A program made the position numbers and the translations under genes. A stretch of DNA of 64,000 nt, from assembly GCF_048569485.1 (NCBI RefSeq), contig NW_027442066.1, forward strand, positions 248,001 to 312,000, given 5' to 3'. The notes under the pieces are model-generated. The model worked only from the letters and a program-made list of their open reading frames with translations. It ran no database searches and was not told the DNA's origin. The stretch is from Anomaloglossus baeobatrachus. Taxonomy: Eukaryota; Chordata; Amphibia; Anura; Aromobatidae. Numbering within the stretch: position 1 is the stretch's first letter; the number at the start of each line of letters is the position of its first letter. Shown one piece after another: positions 9,119-20,185 of this stretch.

Positions 9119-11157
9119 CAAAATTTTGTGTTTGTAAATATGACGGTGCGGATTCCTTTAGCAGACATACACACATACATATGTGACGCCCTGACACTGC
9201 AGGTAGTCACACATAGGCCCCCGCATAACAACTTCCCTCACCTAAGTCACACAAAGCCAACCAGAAAACCCTAGTCACCTCCCCCAGGGAAAGACAGGCA
9301 CACCAGTGGGCAGGACCAGACGGAAGGAAACGCCCACCTAAGGGTCTGGAGACCCCGGGGCAGGAAAAAGGAGTCAGTTGTTTTTAAGGAGAGTTGTGGA
9401 GTGAGGAGTAAGGAGTGGAGTCCAGGCCTCTGCTTTAGACCTGAGGCTGAACTGACAGGTTAGTTAACCCCGCTTAACTAACTTAAGACAACAAATGGGC
9501 TGCAATGCTGAGAACCTGCTTACCTACGTAACTGATGAGGGAGGATGTCGCACATCCATGGGAAGATGTTCAAGCTCTCCTGCAGTTCTTGGTGGTCCGT
9601 ACAGTCCGACCACTTCGAATTCTGAAAGGCACTCTTACCCTTTCTACCCTGGAACGAAGCTTACGCAAATAAACATGCTTGACCCTGGAATTGTTGACTC
9701 CGGTCTTCCTTTCATACCCCACACCTCCATTCCCATTTCTTATTTAAAAGTAATTACACAGACACAAATTTATCTTTGGATAATTTTGGCCATAGCAGCC
9801 ATTTTATTAACAAGAATACATAACCAATAAAATTTGCAATGTGGTAAGGTCCTTGAAGCTACCAAAACCCTGGTGATTCCCATAACCGAGCAATAAAAAA
9901 CCTCAACTTGCTCCCAGCCGTTACCCACACTGACTCAGTAGCACCAAATGGTTAGGGTTAATCCTCCGTCAACCCCAACCACACCCCCAGGGGCCCCGAC
10001 ATACCCCGTCGGGGTTCCCCCCCAAAATCACTAGGGGACCATCAATTCTGCCAATGAGGGGATCCATACCCGGATGAATCCCCGAACCAATTTTAAACCA
10101 ACTTCAAGGACCCACCAATAAACAACACCACAACGAAGGCACCTTGAAACCCTTCAAGTGCCTGAGACCCCCCGCAAGCAAAGGGCCCTCTCAATACCTC
10201 CCTGCAAGCCAAGAGCCCATAAGTCAGTTCCCACCGCATTAAGGTGTACCCCGTCAGCCAACCAAAATTCCTCTTCCGTCCTTTCCAACTCAACATGCCG
10301 TATTGCTATACCCCCGTTCCGACTAACAAACTTCGAGATCGCCCTATTAACCTTCGCCCGCGCCTTGTTCAACCTGTCAACTGACCGCGCTTTCTGCCAA
10401 CTCTTTCTCGCTACTATCTCCGACCAGACTATCGTTAGACCTGGAAACGACACCCATAACCGTAACAAATCATGTTTGATGTCCGTTATCAAGATTCGAA
10501 AAGGACGCCCACCCAAATCATTCCCCCCGGCATGCAACACTAAGATGTCAGGAGGTCTGTCCAACCGGGCGTATCTATGCACCTCCTGCAACACCCTGTT
10601 CCACCCTAACCCCCGAACACCGAGCCATCGCACGAGAGCCAGGTCCTTCTCAAAACCTAGCTGTCTCCCGTTCCATCTCGCGTCCGCTCGTCGGGCTCCC
10701 CAATACACATAAGAGTGGCCAAGGATCCAGACCAGGGAAGGAAGGGGGGGTGCTTCTGCAATACAAAATGTACAGACGACACCATTTTATTGCCTCACCA
10801 AACCAAATTGACAAAAAACACACACTCTCACCCCCCCCATTGCTACCCTAATACCCCCCCCTTTTCCTCTCAATTGCCAACAACCACCTGGGGACGTACA
10901 TACGACTTAAAGCGCTGCGACTTCCACCTACCAATCTGCTTAACTGTCTCCTCCGGTAGGCCGCATATAGAGGCCTCCTTCGCTGCCCCAATCCGAAAGA
11001 CTTCGGATCTAACCCCAACGACTTCAAACATGCCCTAAAAACACTCACAAATTGGTATCTCGATAAAAAGGACCCATCCTCGTGACATAATAAGGGGCCA
11101 TCCACCTTCGGACGGATCTGTTGAAAATTCCTGAGACACTTGAACGGGCACATATCA
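9119..11157 (-). repeat. Right arm of the 5-kb palindrome (inverted Ngaro copy)
   Basis: Reverse-complement partner of 6093-8116. It carries the second copy of the LTR-like repeat (9182 to about 9740), the Ngaro 3' non-coding end, the SGNH hydrolase part (about 10150-10700, minus strand, with LVLHAGGNDLGGR and LADGVHLNAVGTDLW), and the C-terminal part of the tyrosine recombinase (about 10860-11157). It is a fossil; the two copies carry different breaks. It ends against a hAT transposase scrap at 11158. Confidence 0.85.
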
Positions 11158-11605
11158 GCAATGCGTGGGGACATCACACACCAGTCTGTGAGCCGGAAGA
11201 TGCAAATGACGCTGAAAGCCGGCAAGGCCGGCTGAAGCAGTAGGTGACTTTCGAAAATGTGCAGACAGGCGGCGAACTTTTACCAGCAGATCAGACAGCT
11301 CTGGGTATGAGTTTAGAAACCGCTGAACCACGAGGTTGAGCACATGGGCCACGCATGGAACATGTGTCAGCTGGCCTCGCCTCAAAGCCGCCACCAGGTT
11401 CCGGCCATTGTCACACACAACCTTTCCTGGCTTTAGGTTCAGAGGTGTGAGCCAGTGATCTGCATGCTGTTTTAGAGCTGTCCACACCTCTTCTGCATTG
11501 TGGGGTTTGTCACCTATGCAGATTAGCTGCAGCACAGCCTGTTGCCGCTTCGCCGAGGCAGTGCTGCAGTGCTTCCAGCTTGGGACTGGTGTGGAGGGTA
11601 AAGTA
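11158..11605 (-). pseudogene. Short hAT transposase fragment, antisense
   Basis: Reverse-complement homology to the intact hAT gene at about 38420-38860, covering the second catalytic aspartate block (VVCDNGRNLVAALRRGQ) and the CVAH motif, and ending just before the TRW block. It duplicates 5223-5660 in the same orientation. It is joined to Ngaro sequence on the left and directly to the 234-bp array on the right (GGAGGGTAAAGT then ACTGATGGGG), so this is a rearrangement product. Confidence 0.85.
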
Positions 11606-12135
11606 CTGATGGGGTGGGTGTCTGTGTGGCCCAATTTTTGGAAAAAAGGGAGACTCCGCTTGGAGTAACCCTTGCTTGCTGTGTTTTTAAAAGAAGCCAA
11701 GATGAACAGAGCTGGGATCAGGAAAGACTTTGCTACCTACCCCTGTGTCATCCTGGGGACGGTTAATTATGGCGTATTTTTGAATTTGCTTGATGCAAAT
11801 CAAAACATCCTGTTTGCAACTAGGGCCCAAGTGCTGCCACTGATGGGGTGGGTGTCTGTGTGGCCCAATTTTTGGAAAAAAGGGAGACTCCGCTTGGAGT
11901 AACCCTTGCTTGCTGTGTTTTTAAAATAAGCCAAGATGAACAGAGCTGGGATCAGGAAAGACTTTGCTACCTACCCCGGTGTCATCCTGGGGACGGTTAA
12001 GAATAGCGTATTTTTGAATGTGCTTGATGCAAATGTAGCTGTGAAGTGTACAACTGGGGCACAACTGCTGCCACTGAAGGGGTGGGTGTGTGTGGGGCCC
12101 AATTTTTGGAAAAAAGGGAGACTCCTCTTGGAGTC
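11606..12135 (+). repeat. 234-bp tandem array, block I (about 2.3 units)
   Basis: Units repeat every 234 bp, for example GCCAAGATGAACAGAGCTGG at 11697 and 11931. Two unit types alternate: type a (GTTAATTATGGCG ... CAAATCAAAACATCC) and type b (GTTAAGAATAGCG ... AAATGTAGCTGTGAAG). Block I ends in a type b unit that runs into the element tail at 12136. Confidence 0.95.
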
Positions 12136-12478
12136 ACCTTGCGGTGTTTTACATGATTTTAGAATGGCGTGCCATGCCTATATCTGTGTGTCCTCCTCTT
12201 TTTCCTTGTCCAGCTGTTTTGTTTTCGCATGAGTATATGTCCTTGTCACTTTCCCATGTGTTTGTGTTGTGTTGTGAGTTGTTTGTCACCTTTTGGACAC
12301 CTTTGAGGGTGTTTTCTAGGTGTTTTACTGTGTTTGTGATTGCCTGCCATTGTTTCCTATTGGCTCGAGTTCGGTTCGTCGAACGTTCGACGAGCCGAAC
12401 TCGAACGGGAGCTCCGTTCGGCGAACCGACCTCGAGCCGAACCTGGACCGGTTCGCTCATCTCTACTCCTGGACATAC
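12136..12478 (+). mobile_element. Embedded copy of a hAT 3' terminus (tail I)
   Basis: About 330 bp of unique tail end in CCGGTTCGCTCATCTCTA at 12465, which reversed reads TAGAGATGAGCGAACCGG, a hAT-like end. The tail holds a 36-bp near-palindrome (12367-12402, one mismatch per arm) rich in GTTCG/CGAAC motifs. Twelve bases of flank (CTCCTGGACATA) follow, and then the 234-bp repeat resumes mid-unit. The same tail and flank occur at 15547-15892, so this copy arose by tandem duplication, not by a fresh insertion. Confidence 0.8.
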
Positions 12479-15400
12479 CTACCCCGGTGTCATCCTGGGG
12501 ACGGTTAAGAATAGCGTATTTTTGAATGTGCTTGATGCAAATGTAGCTGTGAAGTGTACAACTGGGGCACAACTGCTGCCACTGAAGGGGTGGGTGTGTG
12601 TGGGGCCCAATTTTTGGAAAAAAGGGAGACTCCGCTTGGAGTAACCCTTGCTTGCTGTGTTTTTAAAAGAAGCCAAGATGAACAGAGCTGGGATCAGGAA
12701 AGACTTTGCTACCTACCCCGGTGTCATCCTGGGGACGGTTAATTATGGCGTATTTTTGAATGTGCTTGATGCAAATCAAAACATCCTGTTTGCAACTAGG
12801 GCCCAAGTGCTGCCACTGATGGGGTGGGTGTCTGTGTGGCCCAATTTTTGGAAAAAAGGGAGACTCCGCTTGGAGTAACCCTTGCTTGCTGTGTTTTTAA
12901 AAGAAGCCAAGATGAACAGAGCTGGGATCAGGAAAGACTTTGCTACCTACCCCGGTGTCATCCTGGGGACGGTTAAGAATAGCGTATTTTTGAATGTGCT
13001 TGATGCAAATGTAGCTGTGAAGTGTACAACTGGGGCACAACTGCTGCCACTGAAGGGGTGGGTGTGTGTGGGGCCCAATTTTTGGAAAAAAGGGAGACTC
13101 CGCTTGGAGTAACCCTTGCTTGCTGTGTTTTTAAAAGAAGCCAAGATGAACAGAGCTGGGATCAGGAAAGACTTTGCTACCTACCCCGGTGTCATCCTGG
13201 GGACGGTTAATTATGGCGTATTTTTGAATGTGCTTGATGCAAATCAAAACATCCTGTTTGCAACTAGGGCCCAAGTGCTGCCACTGATGGGGTGGGTGTC
13301 TGTGTGGCCCAATTTTTGGAAAAAAGGGAGACTCCGCTTGGAGTAACCCTTGCTTGCTGTGTTTTTAAAAGAAGCCAAGATGAACAGAGCTGGGATCAGG
13401 AAAGACTTTGCTACCTACCCCGGTGTCATCCTGGGGACGGTTAATTATGGCGTATTTTTGAATGTGCTTGATGCAAATCAAAACATCCTGTTTGCAACTA
13501 GGGCCCAAGTGCTGCCACTGATGGGGTGGGTGTCTGTGTGGCCCAATTTTTGGAAAAAAGGGAGACTCCGCTTGGAGTAACCCTTGCTTGCTGTGTTTTT
13601 AAAAGAAGCCAAGATGAACAGAGCTGGGATCAGGAAAGACTTTGCTACCTACCCCGGTGTCATCCTGGGGACGGTTAAGAATAGCGTATTTTTGAATGTG
13701 CTTGATGCAAATGTAGCTGTGAAGTGTACAACTGGGGCACAACTGCTGCCACTGAAGGGGTGGGTGTGTGTGGGGCCCAATTTTTGGAAAAAAGGGAGAC
13801 TCCGCTTGGAGTAACCCTTGCTTGCTGTGTTTTTAAAAGAAGCCAAGATGAACAGAGCTGGGATCAGGAAAGACTTTGCTACCTACCCCGGTGTCATCCT
13901 GGGGACGGTTAATTATGGCGTATTTTTGAATGTGCTTGATGCAAATCAAAACATCCTGTTTGCAACTAGGGCCCAAGTGCTGCCACTGATGGGGTGGGTG
14001 TCTGTGTGGCCCAATTTTTGGAAAAAAGGGAGACTCCGCTTGGAGTAACCCTTGCTTGCTGTGTTTTTAAAAGAAGCCAAGATGAACAGAGCTGGGATCA
14101 GGAAAGACTTTGCTACCTACCCCGGTGTCATCCTGGGGACGGTTAATTATGGCGTATTTTTGAATGTGCTTGATGCAAATCAAAACATCCTGTTTGCAAC
14201 TAGGGCCCAAGTGCTGCCACTGATGGGGTGGGTGTCTGTGTGGCCCAATTTTTGGAAAAAAGGGAGACTCCGCTTGGAGTAACCCTTGCTTGCTGTGTTT
14301 TTAAAGAAGCCAAGATGAACAGAGCTGGGATCAGGAAAGACTTTGCTACCTACCCCGGTGTCATCCTGGGGACGGTTAATTATGGCGAATTTTGGAATGT
14401 GCTTGATGCAAATCAAAACATCCTGTTTGCAACTAGGGCCCAAGTGCTGCCACTGATGGGGTGGGTGTCTGTGTGGCCCAATTTTTGGAAAAAAGGGAGA
14501 CTCCGCTTGGAGTAACCCTTGCTTGCTGTGTTTTTAAAAGAAGCCAAGATGAACAAGTCATGGGTCAGCAAAGACTTTATCTACCTACCCCGGTGTCATC
14601 CTGGGGACGGATAAGAATGGCGTATTTTTGAATGTGCTTGATGCAAATCAAAACATCCTGTTTGCAACTAGGGCCCAAGTGCTGCCACTGATGGGGTGGG
14701 TGTCTGTGTGGCCCAATTTTTGGAAAAAAGGGAGACTCCGCTTGGAGTAACCCTTGCTTGCTGTGTTTTTAAAAGAAGCCAAGATGAACAGAGCTGGGAT
14801 CAGGAAAGACTTTGCTACCTACCCCGGTGTCATCCTGGGGACGGTTAATTATGGCGTATTTTTGAATGTGCTTGATGCAAATCAAAACATCCTGTTTGCA
14901 ACTAGGGCCCAAGTGCTGCCACTGATGGGGTGGGTGTCTGTGTGGCCCAATTTTTGGAAAAAAGGGAGACTCCGCTTGGAGTAACCCTTGCTTGCTGTGT
15001 TTTTAAAAGAAGCCAAGATGAACAGAGCTGGGATCAGGAAAGACTTTGCTACCTACCCCGGTGTCATCCTGGGGACGGTTAATTATGGCGTATTTTTGAA
15101 TGTGCTTGATGCAAATCAAAACATCCTGTTTGCAACTAGGGCCCAAGTGCTGCCACTGATGGGGTGGGTGTCTGTGTGGCCCAATTTTTGGAAAAAAGGG
15201 AGACTCCGCTTGGAGTAACCCTTGCTTGCTGTGTTTTTAAAAGAAGCCAAGATGAACAAGTCATGGTCAGCAAAAACTTTATCTACCTACCCCGGTGTCA
15301 TCCTGGGGACGGATAAGAATGGCGTATTTTTGAATGTGCTTGAAGCCAAGATGAACAGAGCTGGGATCAGGAAAGACTTTGCTACCTACCCCGGTGTCAT

Positions 15401-15546
15401 CCTGGGGACGGTTAAGAATAGCGTATTTTTGAATGTGCTTGATGCAAATGTAGCTGTGAAGTGTACAACTGGGGCACAACTGCTGCCACTGAATGGGTGG
15501 GTGTGTGTGGGGCCCAATTTTTGGAAAAAAGGGAGACTCCGCTTGG
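12479..15546 (+). repeat. 234-bp tandem array, block II (about 13 units)
   Basis: Units start at about 12670, 12904, 13138, 13372, 13606, 13840, 14074, 14306, 14540, 14776, 15010, 15244 and 15347. The order of types is b, a, b, a, a, b, a, a, a, c, a, a, c (shortened), b. Type c carries AACAAGTCATG in place of AACAGAGCTGG. The 76-codon frame that recurs in each unit has no known domain and is open because 234 is divisible by three. It is a subterminal repeat region of the hAT element that ends at 15880. Confidence 0.95.
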
Positions 15547-15880
15547 AGTCACCTTGCGGTGTTTTACATGATTTTAGAATGGCGTGCCATGCCTATATCT
15601 GTGTGTCCTCCTCTTTTTCCTTGTCCAGCTGTTTTGTTTTCGCATGAGTATATGTCCTTGTCACTTTCCCATGTGTTTGTGTTGTGTTGTGAGTTGTTTG
15701 TCACCTTTTGGACACCTTTGAGGGTGTTTTCTAGGTGTTTTACTGTGTTTGTGATTGCCTGCCATTGTTTCCTATTGGCTCGAGTTCGGTTCGTCGAACG
15801 TTCGACGAGCCGAACTCGAACGGGAGCTCCGTTCGGCGAACCGACCTCGAGCCGAACCGGGACCGGTTCGCTCATCTCTA
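15547..15880 (+). mobile_element. hAT 3' terminus (tail II)
   Basis: Near-identical to tail I, ending CTCATCTCTA at 15880 and followed by CTCCTGGACATA. The first eight bases CTCCTGGA may be one half of an 8-bp target duplication; the matching 5' end was not found, because the left part of this hAT element is replaced by the scrap at 11158-11605. The sequence to the right continues as Ngaro coding sequence, so this element was inserted into an Ngaro copy. Confidence 0.75.
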
Positions 15881-16230
15881 CTCCTGGACATAGCATTCGA
15901 ATTACCAGGTCCCTGAAGGCTGAAATGCGTAGTGGCCGGAAATCATGAACAATTACAATGGGCGTATGTGCTGTAGATCCTGCGTCAGTTGTAGCTTGGA
16001 ACTTTGTCTTTTCACGGATTTGCCCGTCTCTCATGGTGTTGGGCTATTTTCGGATCAAAATGGTGTGTCCCTCCTTGGCCCGTATCATGGGTTATTTCAG
16101 GGGCAAATTTAACTCTCTTAGCACTTTTCTCCTTAATTGTGGCCGTTGAATTGTTGGGTCAAGGTCTATCCAACCAGCATATTTGTTGTTTTTCAGACAA
16201 TTTAGGGCTCGTGCATAGTAATAATAACAC
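15881..16230 (+). mobile_element. Ngaro-type RT-RNase H fossil fragment
   Basis: Translated pieces resemble the RT C-terminus and RNase H of DIRS/Ngaro elements: a FGSKWCVPPWPVSW-like block, then LTLLALFSLIVAVELLGQ, and CFSDNLGLVHSNNNT with the SDN block of RNase H. It is broken, with several breaks, and has been interrupted by the hAT array on its left. It lies in the same orientation as the YR/SGNH part at 5814-7440, but nothing shows that they came from one copy. Confidence 0.6.
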
Positions 16231-16355
16231 AGGTTTCCAAGGGTAAAAATTTTTGAAAGATGTGATTTTTTTCATACTTTTGATCATTGGACTCAGTAAA
16301 AATATTGAAAAAATATCATCACGTACAGTTTTTTCACAAACACTGATTCTATAGG
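16231..16355. other. Short AT-rich interval
   Basis: Non-coding sequence up to the LTR insertion. Its last five bases, ATAGG, are the left target duplication of that insertion. Confidence 0.4.
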
Positions 16356-17137
16356 TGTTAGGGCCAGGTGGACGGGCAGACCCAGGAGGTGGATCCACTG
16401 GGCCGAACACCTTAATGAAGGCAAGGGGTCCGGTAGCCGGAGCACTACGGGTAGCAGGACAGTCCGTGCAAAAGAGTGGAATGGAGAAGTCCCTGGGACC
16501 ACGGAGTCACTGATGGTAGTCCGGGTGACGGAGCTCAGGTTCGGAGGCCGAGATGTCAGGCAGAGTCCGGAACCGATGGAGCGAGAGGACGGGTCACCAC
16601 AGGGATCAGAGATGGTACGGACTGACGGGATGGCAGATAGTCAGCGTTCGGGGTTCGGGAATCGGCAGGACCGGATGGCGAGGCAGGAGCGGCTCTAGAA
16701 GAGAGATAGGTAAGTATATCACAGAGACACAAGGAGACCTGACTCCTAGCTTAGGAAACACGAAGAACAGGCCCCGCCCACTTGGACATTAAACCCCTTT
16801 ATACCCTGTACCTGTGTGTTCAATTTCCTGTCAGTGGACGCTGGCCCTTTAAGAGAGGGTCAATGACCGCGCGCGCGCCCTAATGCGCATGCGCGAGGCC
16901 CGGGTGCCAGAAGCCAGGGCAGGGAGCGGTGTATAGGAAGCAGGGGAGCCGGCCTGGAGCAGGGCTGCCGACGGGCGCCGGGAGTGGGGACCGGGCCGCC
17001 TGGGGACCGCAGGTGGTGGAGGCTGGAGACCGTGGAGCGGGGGATGTCTGCCAGAGGAGCCGGGGAGCGAAGCAGGGAAGCCGGGGAGCGTGGCAGGTGA
17101 GCCGGGGGGCAGAGCAGGGGACCCGGAGAGCGTGACA
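16356..17137. mobile_element. Solo-LTR-like insertion, 782 bp
   Basis: It begins TGTTAGGGCCAGG and ends GAGCGTGACA, with the TG...CA ends of an LTR, and is flanked by perfect 5-bp duplications ATAGG (16351-16355 and 17138-17142). It is GC-rich, with CG-rich NRF1-like TGCGCATGCGCG near 16884-16895 and a TATA-like CTTTATACCC at 16797-16806. No internal coding region accompanies it, so it is best read as a solo LTR. The family (Gypsy or endogenous retrovirus) is not resolved. The clean duplications suggest a fairly young insertion. Confidence 0.75.
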
Positions 17138-17354
17138 ATAGGTTTCCAAAAGGTTAGAATTCTGAAAAGATTCCCTCCATACTTTTCTGAAGATGGTGCT
17201 CTAGTGTATTCAAGCGATGTTCCTGTGCTGATGGAAAATGTAACATTAAGTACAATGTGAGCGAGTGGAGACACGTCATTGTTTCATCCAAAAAGTCTGA
17301 AAGCTGTGCTACTGCTCAATGGCAGTAAGTATTCTTCAGTGTGTGTAGGGCATG

Positions 17355-18268
17355 TGTCGCGGGCAGAGGGGCCACGCACGCTACGCTCGGGTTCGGGGAC
17401 TTCTGCTGCTGCTGCTGCTCGGTGGCTCGAGCGGAGGGCCAGATCCGGGGACTCGAGCAGCGCTCCTCGCCCACGAGTGAAAAGGGGGTGGTTTGTTTGG
17501 GGAGATAGTTAGTGACGTCACCCACAGGTCGTGGTGATAATGGGCACCACCACTGCTGGTGACGGGGATCCCGGGAGCGATGGCAGGGAGCAGCTAGGAT
17601 GTTGGTTCCCCCTCCGTGGGTAGGGGTTGGTGATCCCGGGGCCCGGTGGCGGTACGGGGAGGCTGGATGGCTGGGGTGTACGTACCGAGGGAGCCCGTTT
17701 GCCCGCAGGCGCTGGCCCTTGGATCTCTAGCCTATGGCGGTGGCTTTTTATCCTCACGGTGTGGACGGTTGCCTTCTGTCGGGTCTTGGGTGTTAGGGAA
17801 CCCCTGGGATTCCGGTCACTCTCGGATTTGACCATTGTCGGCGGCTCCTAGCCTGGTCAGGGTCCAATGGCCCTGCCTTTGTGCTTGGTACAGATCCGCT
17901 CACCGGTTCAGTTCCCTTCGGGTCACCGCCCGTCCCCGGTCCTACGGTTCAGCTGACTTGTACCACCTCCTGCAGACGGCCACCACCGTCTGCCGACCTT
18001 GCTGACAGTGCCTGGGCTCCTACCCAGACACTAACAGTTTCTGTCCTCTCACTTTCCACTACAAAACTAAACTAACTGCTTTTTCCCGCCTCCAGGCCTG
18101 TGAACTCCTCGGTGGGTGGGGCCAACCGCCTGGCTCCGCCCCACCTGGTGTGGACATCAGACCCTGGAGGAGGCAACAAGGATTTTGTGTGACTGATGTA
18201 GACTATCCAGGGGAGGGGGTGTGTGTGATTTTGTGTTTGTGACTACCTGGCTAGTCCAGGGCGTCACA
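17355..18268 (+). mobile_element. LTR-like insertion, 914 bp, with 4-bp target duplication
   Basis: It starts TGTCGCGGGCAG and ends CCAGGGCGTCACA, flanked by CATG at 17351-17354 and 18269-18272. The sequence on both sides matches adjacent parts of one protein family, which supports precise insertion. It shares its 3' end with the repeats at 8053 and 9182, and its general make-up with 19391-20185. A CTG/CAG microsatellite is at 17403-17418. No internal genes. Confidence 0.7.
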
Positions 18269-18464
18269 CATGCTATGCACTTGGAAGAAAGCTGTGAGAA
18301 TTTAGACTTTATTCTCAAGAAACTTAACTACAAGGAGCATGGATGGTCAATATGTGGTGGTCTAAAAATGTTCTCATTGCTTCTTGGGCAGCAAGGAGGA
18401 TATATTAAATACCCATGCTGTTCTGCCTCATGGCAGCCTGCTAATAGTCATTCATTAAAATTTC

Positions 18465-19105
18465 TGTTACAACCCCTAGAGGTCATTGTTATTCTTTTGA
18501 ATTGCTGAGTTTCCCTTTAAGCTAAATGTATTCTGGGTAAGGAATGCCTCCCTGAGCTGAGAAGAAGCCTGCAGCCATTTTCTCTTTGGATTTGTCAGGA
18601 AAGGACATGCCGACTTACCTCTCTGTACATTCACCCCTGCCTAGTGTAATCCGGTGAGCAAAGCAAATTACATGTGTTAGTGATAGAATCCTAGATGGAA
18701 GAGTGTAGTAAATGCATTGTACATTGTACTTCTACACCTTTAGTGTCATCCCTGTCTTGTTTGTCTAGATAAGATTTCTATGTATTGCAGATGCAGTGAC
18801 CTTTCACCTACATTCTCGTAAGAACTGCATCTCATGTACTGTTATGCTATGTTAACTCTGTATTAACACTGTACTGACTGTAATCATTTTCTTGTTATAG
18901 TTTTTACCCGTATAAAACAGTATCTTGGATATACCGTATTCTGTCTTCAACTGCATCTTGGATATTCCTATATTCACTGTATATTCCATGTATACTGCAA
19001 TCAAGTTCACGTTACCAGCTAATAAATCAAGGCTATTGAACTCCACAGTCTGTTTATTTGAAATGTGAACTAGGGTTTAGCTGTATGCTAGAGATTCACA
19101 GCATT
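18465..19105 (+). mobile_element. LTR-like insertion with promoter and poly(A) signals
   Basis: It begins TGTTACAACCCC. TATAAAA stands at 18911-18917 and AATAAA at 19021-19026, the usual spacing of U3, R and U5 in an LTR. It interrupts the fossil gene family at its left side, and family similarity resumes after about 19140. The right edge near 19105 is approximate and no clear target duplication was found. Confidence 0.5.
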
Positions 19106-19390
19106 ACGTAAAAGAAGGCAGAACACATGCTTTTTGTGTGAATTGGAAAGCCAGGTTAGGACTCTTCACTGGAGCAAAAAAAATTGGCCAACAAGAACAT
19201 CTTTGTAACCGGGACTCAAGAACATTGTTGCATAAAGCTTAGTTGATCCCACCTAAAGTTCTCTTGCCACCACTCCACTGTAAGCTTGGACTGATGAAGC
19301 TGTTTGTGAAAGCGCTACTGAAAGAAGGAGAGATGTTTAAGTACCTGTGTACCAAGTTTCAGGGACTGTCAGAATCAAGTCTGAAGGAAG

Positions 19391-20185
19391 GTGTGATGCC
19401 CTGGCAAAACCAGGTAGTTACAGATAGGCCCCCGCACAACACCTTTCCTCACTTAGGAAACACACAGCCGACCTGAAACCCTAGTCACCTAGGACCCTGA
19501 AGCCAGGACCGAAAACAGCGGCCTAGCTAATTAAATGATTGAGGGCAGGATTATAGGTCCTATCCCACCTAAAGTCCCTCAAAGAAGACAACAGCCCACT
19601 GATAGGGATAAGGCCACCGCCAGGGCCCTTAGATCCCACGGGCCAGCGCCTGCGGGCACGGCTCCTTAGGCCATATCCAGCCGGGAGCGGACTCCTGAGT
19701 TCCAGACCAGGCAGTCCACCATACACAAAAACAAGTGCAGAGTAAAGGACAGCGACCACCAGCCTGGGTGGGGGATCTGAATGCAACCGGCCGGGGCGGC
19801 AGGCCACCAGCACCTTTGGTTTACCGAAAGACTCGTGTGATTCATTTACTGTGAGTAACCAAACATCCCCCTGCTTGCTCAGGCGCGCCGGCCCTTGCCA
19901 TCACCATACCCTGCACAAAGACACTGGGCCCCGGGGCAATCATCCCTACACACGGAGGGGTTAACATCCAGCTGCCACTACATCTCTCCCGGGTATCCCA
20001 TAACGGCAGCGGTGGTGTCCCACCTCACCACACACCGTTGGTGGCGTCACAAACTTAATACGGCCTAGCCCATACACCTACATTCCTCCTTTTATTCGAC
20101 ATGTCCGCGAGACCCCCGGGTCGAGCCACTCTCTTAGAAGGTCTGGATCCGACCAACGGCGGCTGCTGGCACAGGGGCAGCACAA
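19391..20185 (-). mobile_element. LTR-like insertion, about 795 bp, reverse orientation
   Basis: The left end TGTGATGCCCTGG resembles the complement of the CAGGGCGTCACA end seen at 8053 and 18268; the right end reads CAGGGGCAGCACA. Flanks AAGG and AAAG may be a decayed 4-bp duplication. Most of it, from about 19434, is duplicated at 54310-55041. Open frames across it are GC-rich and lack known motifs. Confidence 0.6.

Noticed and set aside
15244-15346. Separate short element within the 234-bp array
   Set aside because: It is a type c unit shortened by fusion with the next unit at GTGCTTGA; no foreign sequence is present.
11672-15647. Recurring 76-codon frames that look like a repeated small gene
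   Set aside because: The unit is 234 bp, divisible by three, so any open frame recurs in each unit. There is no known domain, no promoter, and the antisense frames recur equally well.
16849-17274. Pro/Ser-rich frames in the GC-rich part
   Set aside because: They fall inside the solo-LTR-like insertion and cross its right boundary, so they cannot be a real gene.
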